From Caenorhabditis elegans (lineage: Eukaryota > Nematoda > Chromadorea > Rhabditida > Rhabditidae), in NCBI RefSeq assembly GCF_000002985.6, contig NC_003280.10:10164501-10228500 (forward strand): a DNA stretch of 64,000 nucleotides. The letters are read 5' to 3'. Under the pieces are notes generated by a model. That model was not told where the DNA came from and ran no database searches. It saw only the letters and a program-made list of their open reading frames with translations. Each line of letters begins with the position of its first letter. Position 1 is the first letter of the stretch. Positions 61,301-64,000 of the stretch are shown here, in pieces. The translations under genes were made by a program, and so were the position numbers.

Positions 61301-64000
61301 GTTCAAGCTCGAGCACTTCGACCGTATCGAGGAACAGCTGATGATGAACTTTCGTTCCCAGCGAATGTTATTATCACAGTACTCCGGAAGGAAGAAGGTC
61401 TTTGGAGAGGAAGATATGGATCGTTGACTGGATGGTTCCCTTCGGCCCATGTACAAGAGATTCTACCAGAGAAAGTTTCAACTTCAGGTTAGTTTGAAAA
61501 AATTAATGTAAACAGTTTATCTCATAAAATAGCAAGTTTAAATTAAGTAGTCACTATCAAAAAGGGAACTGAATTTCGTGTGGGCTCACTATTATTATTT
61601 GTATTCTTTTGAAATAGTTTAGAAGCTGCCAATATATTTAGTGTAGCATCACGATATGGTTTATGCACAATGAGCATCACAATAGTTGAAATCAAACCAT
61701 GAAGAGATAGCAAGCATAAAGAAATATTAGTTTGAGCTGTAATGAATATAGTAACTAGATTATAGTTTTAAAAGTGTTACCTTGATTATGATACTCCAGA
61801 GAAACTTGAATAATTACAAATAGAAATGGAATAAACATTAGTAAAACAGGAATAGTAACTTGAATACAAATTGCTCGAAATAGTCTCTTTTGTAAATTTC
61901 TAGTCCTTTCTGATTTTCTATCATCTTTTCCACTTAAATTCATCAAAAGTCGAATGACAAAATAAATAATCTGCCCTTCAATCAATGAACTAGTGATAAT
62001 AACTGAATAGTGAGTTACACGGACATCCAGAGCTAACACAAAAAATCGATTTTCATCGACTTCACATGGAAATTGTTCCTTAACTATTTTGATAGCTTCC
62101 GACTGATTTGGAATACGTAAAATAGTTGGAATGACAAAAGTGAACGCCAGTAAATAGTTGAAAATAAAGAACAGAGCTCGTCTGACTTTTCGACTAGAAA
62201 ACTCGAAAATAATGGTGTTATAGCGGTTCTCGAAAATGTGAAGAATTGCTACACCGGTTACTGAAATGATAAAATATAAAGTTCCAAATTTCCTGCAAAA
62301 CTTACAAACAATTACAGTCAACATAACATAAATTTGAAATGGAATATTCACATCCAAATAACCCAGCAATCCCATGGGAAACCCTGACATTGACGGTAAA
62401 AGTATAAATGGAGCAACAAATAATCCCATAAATAAATCCATTAAAGTACTCCAAAAATGCAAATTAAATATGACCAATTTGACAAGATTCATTTGATTCG
62501 GGGTTTTGCACAAAATACAGTACCCTCCGAATATGTAAATTGGAATTCCAACAGCCGATATTATGTGTAGACTTATTTGTAAAAACTTGGGAGAATGAAA
62601 GAATGATAGAGTGGGACAAGAAGCTTGCATTCGATAGAAATTTGAGTTTTAGTCAGATCTGAAAAGAAGAAAAATAAAGTATCATCCCTTCTATGCTTCA
62701 ATGATTTTTTAAAAATTTGATTATTCTATCAGAGTAAAGTGAAATCAAACATCAAAGTTTTCAGAAACTAGCAACTACAACACAATCGAGCTAGCTGGAA
62801 CACTAATTGAACGGATTCATGATGCTGATCGTCCGAATGTTATCAGAATATCACAATCAAATCAACATTGGATGAACAAGCAATATTATTTGTTGGCTGC
62901 TTCTTGTAAGTTGTTCTTCGAACTGAAATTCTGGGGTTTACAATTTCGACAGGCTACAAATTGTGTTGATATGGCCCGAAAGAAAATAGAAACTCTTTAA
63001 AAAAATTTCAAACATTATTTAAATTAAATTTGGAAATTTTGTGACAATTGAAAGCGTACCTGAATCTACAAACTACTACAAAAATTTATTTAAAAAAAAT
63101 TCAAAACGGAGAAGAAAAAAAAAACAAATTAGATTCACTTTACGCAAATATTTTTCAACCTGGATCCCAACTTAACTTAAACTATAATTTTCCAGCCTCC
63201 GAGGAAGCAGATGGTTGGCAAAACAATCTCTTCGAGCTGACTCGTTCAGTTAACACAAAAATGAGCATACTCCGAACCAAAGAAAAAGAAAAACGAATTG
63301 CCGCTGAGCTCTCAAATCTAGTCGTCTACTGTCAAGCTGTTCCATTCGACCCAGCCCATATCTACAATGACGCTTTCTATGAAATGTGCTCATTTGTCGA
63401 GGGAAAACTTGACAAACTGGTTGAAAAGGGGCTTCTTCCGTTTAATTCCCGAAAACTCTCGAGGGTCTATCCGAACGGAAGTCGAATCACATCGAATAAT
63501 TATAGTCCGGTTCCAATGTGGAATGCAGGATGTCATATGGTTGCACTAAACTATCAAACCGGTGATAAACCCATGCAGTTGAATCAAGGAAAGTTTTTGG
63601 CAAATGGAAGATGCGGGTACCTACTGAAACCAGATTATATGTTAACTGATGACTTCGATCCTACGAACACGGAAAAGTTTGCAACAGCTTATCCCATTCG
63701 ACTGAATGTTCAAGTGATTGGAGGACGTCATTTGTCAAGAAAAGATAAGAATAAAGGAATATGCTCCCCATTTGTGGAAATTGAAATTATTGGAATGCCA
63801 TGTGACACAAAAGTTTTTCAAACTAAAACTATAGGTAATTTTTAATATTTTTTTTCCTTTTTAAAAATAAGTTTCTAAATTTCAATTAAAATTTCAGCAT
63901 CAAACGGTCTTAATCCGATCTGGAATCAAACTTTCACATTTGAGATCCAGTGTCCCGAAGTAGCACTGATCAGATTCCACGTGGAAGACGGTGACTTTGT
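58378..64000 (+). CDS. plc-3: Phospholipase C gamma (truncated at window right edge)
   Basis: Exons 58378-58673, 58722-58906, 58959-59109, 59156-59629, 59682-59767, 59819-60187, 60263-60691, 60789-61487, 62765-62905, 63196-63834, 63898-64000+; 1,190 residues so far. Order: PH (about 60-190), EF-type helices, X catalytic half with SSHNTYLTGDQ (His 367) and VIYHGYT (His 419), then the gamma-specific array: split PH, SH2 (EEWFHG, about 604), SH2 (PWFSAT, about 714), SH3 (about 835-893, ALRPYRG ... GWFPSAHV), second half of the split PH, Y half (about 979-1090) and the start of C2 (about 1110). It hydrolyses PIP2 to IP3 and diacylglycerol; in C. elegans it acts upstream of the IP3 receptor, for example in ovulation and rhythmic contraction. 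The start is the first in-frame ATG after an acceptor. Confidence 0.95.
61488..62764 (+). other. plc-3 intron 8 hosting a nested antisense receptor gene
   Basis: The largest intron of plc-3 seen here (1,277 bases). Its middle is filled by the complete minus-strand Srh gene (61543-62630), leaving about 55 and 135 bases at either side. Confidence 0.85.
61543..62630 (-). CDS. Srh-family 7TM chemoreceptor nested in a plc-3 intron
   Basis: Exons 62306-62630, 61781-62260, 61543-61736 give 332 residues, the typical Srh length. Family words: [12 protein letters not shown] (TM2), [23 protein letters not shown] (after TM3), [13 protein letters not shown] (TM6) and [19 protein letters not shown] (TM7 and tail). 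Intron 1 (62261-62305, 45 bases) is a multiple of three and open, so an unspliced reading also stays in frame; splicing restores IVLTGVAI, which fits the family better. Srh proteins are nematode chemosensory GPCRs. The whole gene lies antisense inside plc-3 intron 8. I cannot give its srh number. Confidence 0.85.

Overview
The window reads as nematode DNA, and the gene set points to Caenorhabditis elegans chromosome II. Introns are short (about 45-55 nt) and AT-rich, with the (t)tttcag acceptor. Many start codons sit a few bases after an extra acceptor of the kind used for spliced-leader trans-splicing. The order of genes I recognise (5' end of daf-19, gpd-4, srd-1, cdc-25.4, ref-1, plc-3) fits that chromosome. 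All exon structures were assembled by eye from open frames and splice signals, and every join keeps frame.

Layout. 1-4821 (-): first four coding exons of the RFX factor gene daf-19, which runs off the left edge. 6780-7905 (+): GAPDH gene gpd-4. 8425-9780 (+): WBP11-like splicing-associated protein. 10174-15162 (+): 1,378-residue acidic zinc-finger/AT-hook protein. 15699-18234 and 21289-23408 (-): two tandem Srd chemoreceptors, called srd-1 and, less surely, srd-2. 23810-24905 (-): small CDC25 phosphatase, cdc-25.4. 28029-28920 (+): secreted cysteine-rich protein. 30405-32335 (+): Sra/Srab-type chemoreceptor. 33127-33681 (+): tryparedoxin-like thioredoxin-fold protein. 33832-35268 (-): Fer-type SH2-tyrosine kinase. 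35451-36315 (-): ARV1 homologue, just upstream of the kinase and possibly in one operon with it. 42276-44592 (+): leucine-rich-repeat protein. 53973-55236 (+): ref-1, a double-bHLH factor with a C-terminal FRPWE. 58378-right edge (+): plc-3, phospholipase C gamma, with a nested antisense Srh receptor in one intron (61543-62630).

The most striking non-genic region is the 9.4 kb ref-1 upstream region (44.6-53.97 kb). It carries 21 matches to the LAG-1/CSL site RTGGGAA, counted by eye, far above the density elsewhere in the window. It also holds two duplicated sequence modules containing such sites and a GATA-CSL-GATA cluster next to the gene. This fits ref-1 being a Notch target and outlines a candidate regulatory landscape.

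Other structures: a nearly 1 kb foldback inverted repeat (40906-41871), an interstitial telomere-like TTAGGC tract (37321-37415), a miRNA-like hairpin in the 3' flank of the zinc-finger gene (15331-15391), and several small palindromic repeats. I found no tRNA, rRNA, CRISPR array or intact transposase gene.
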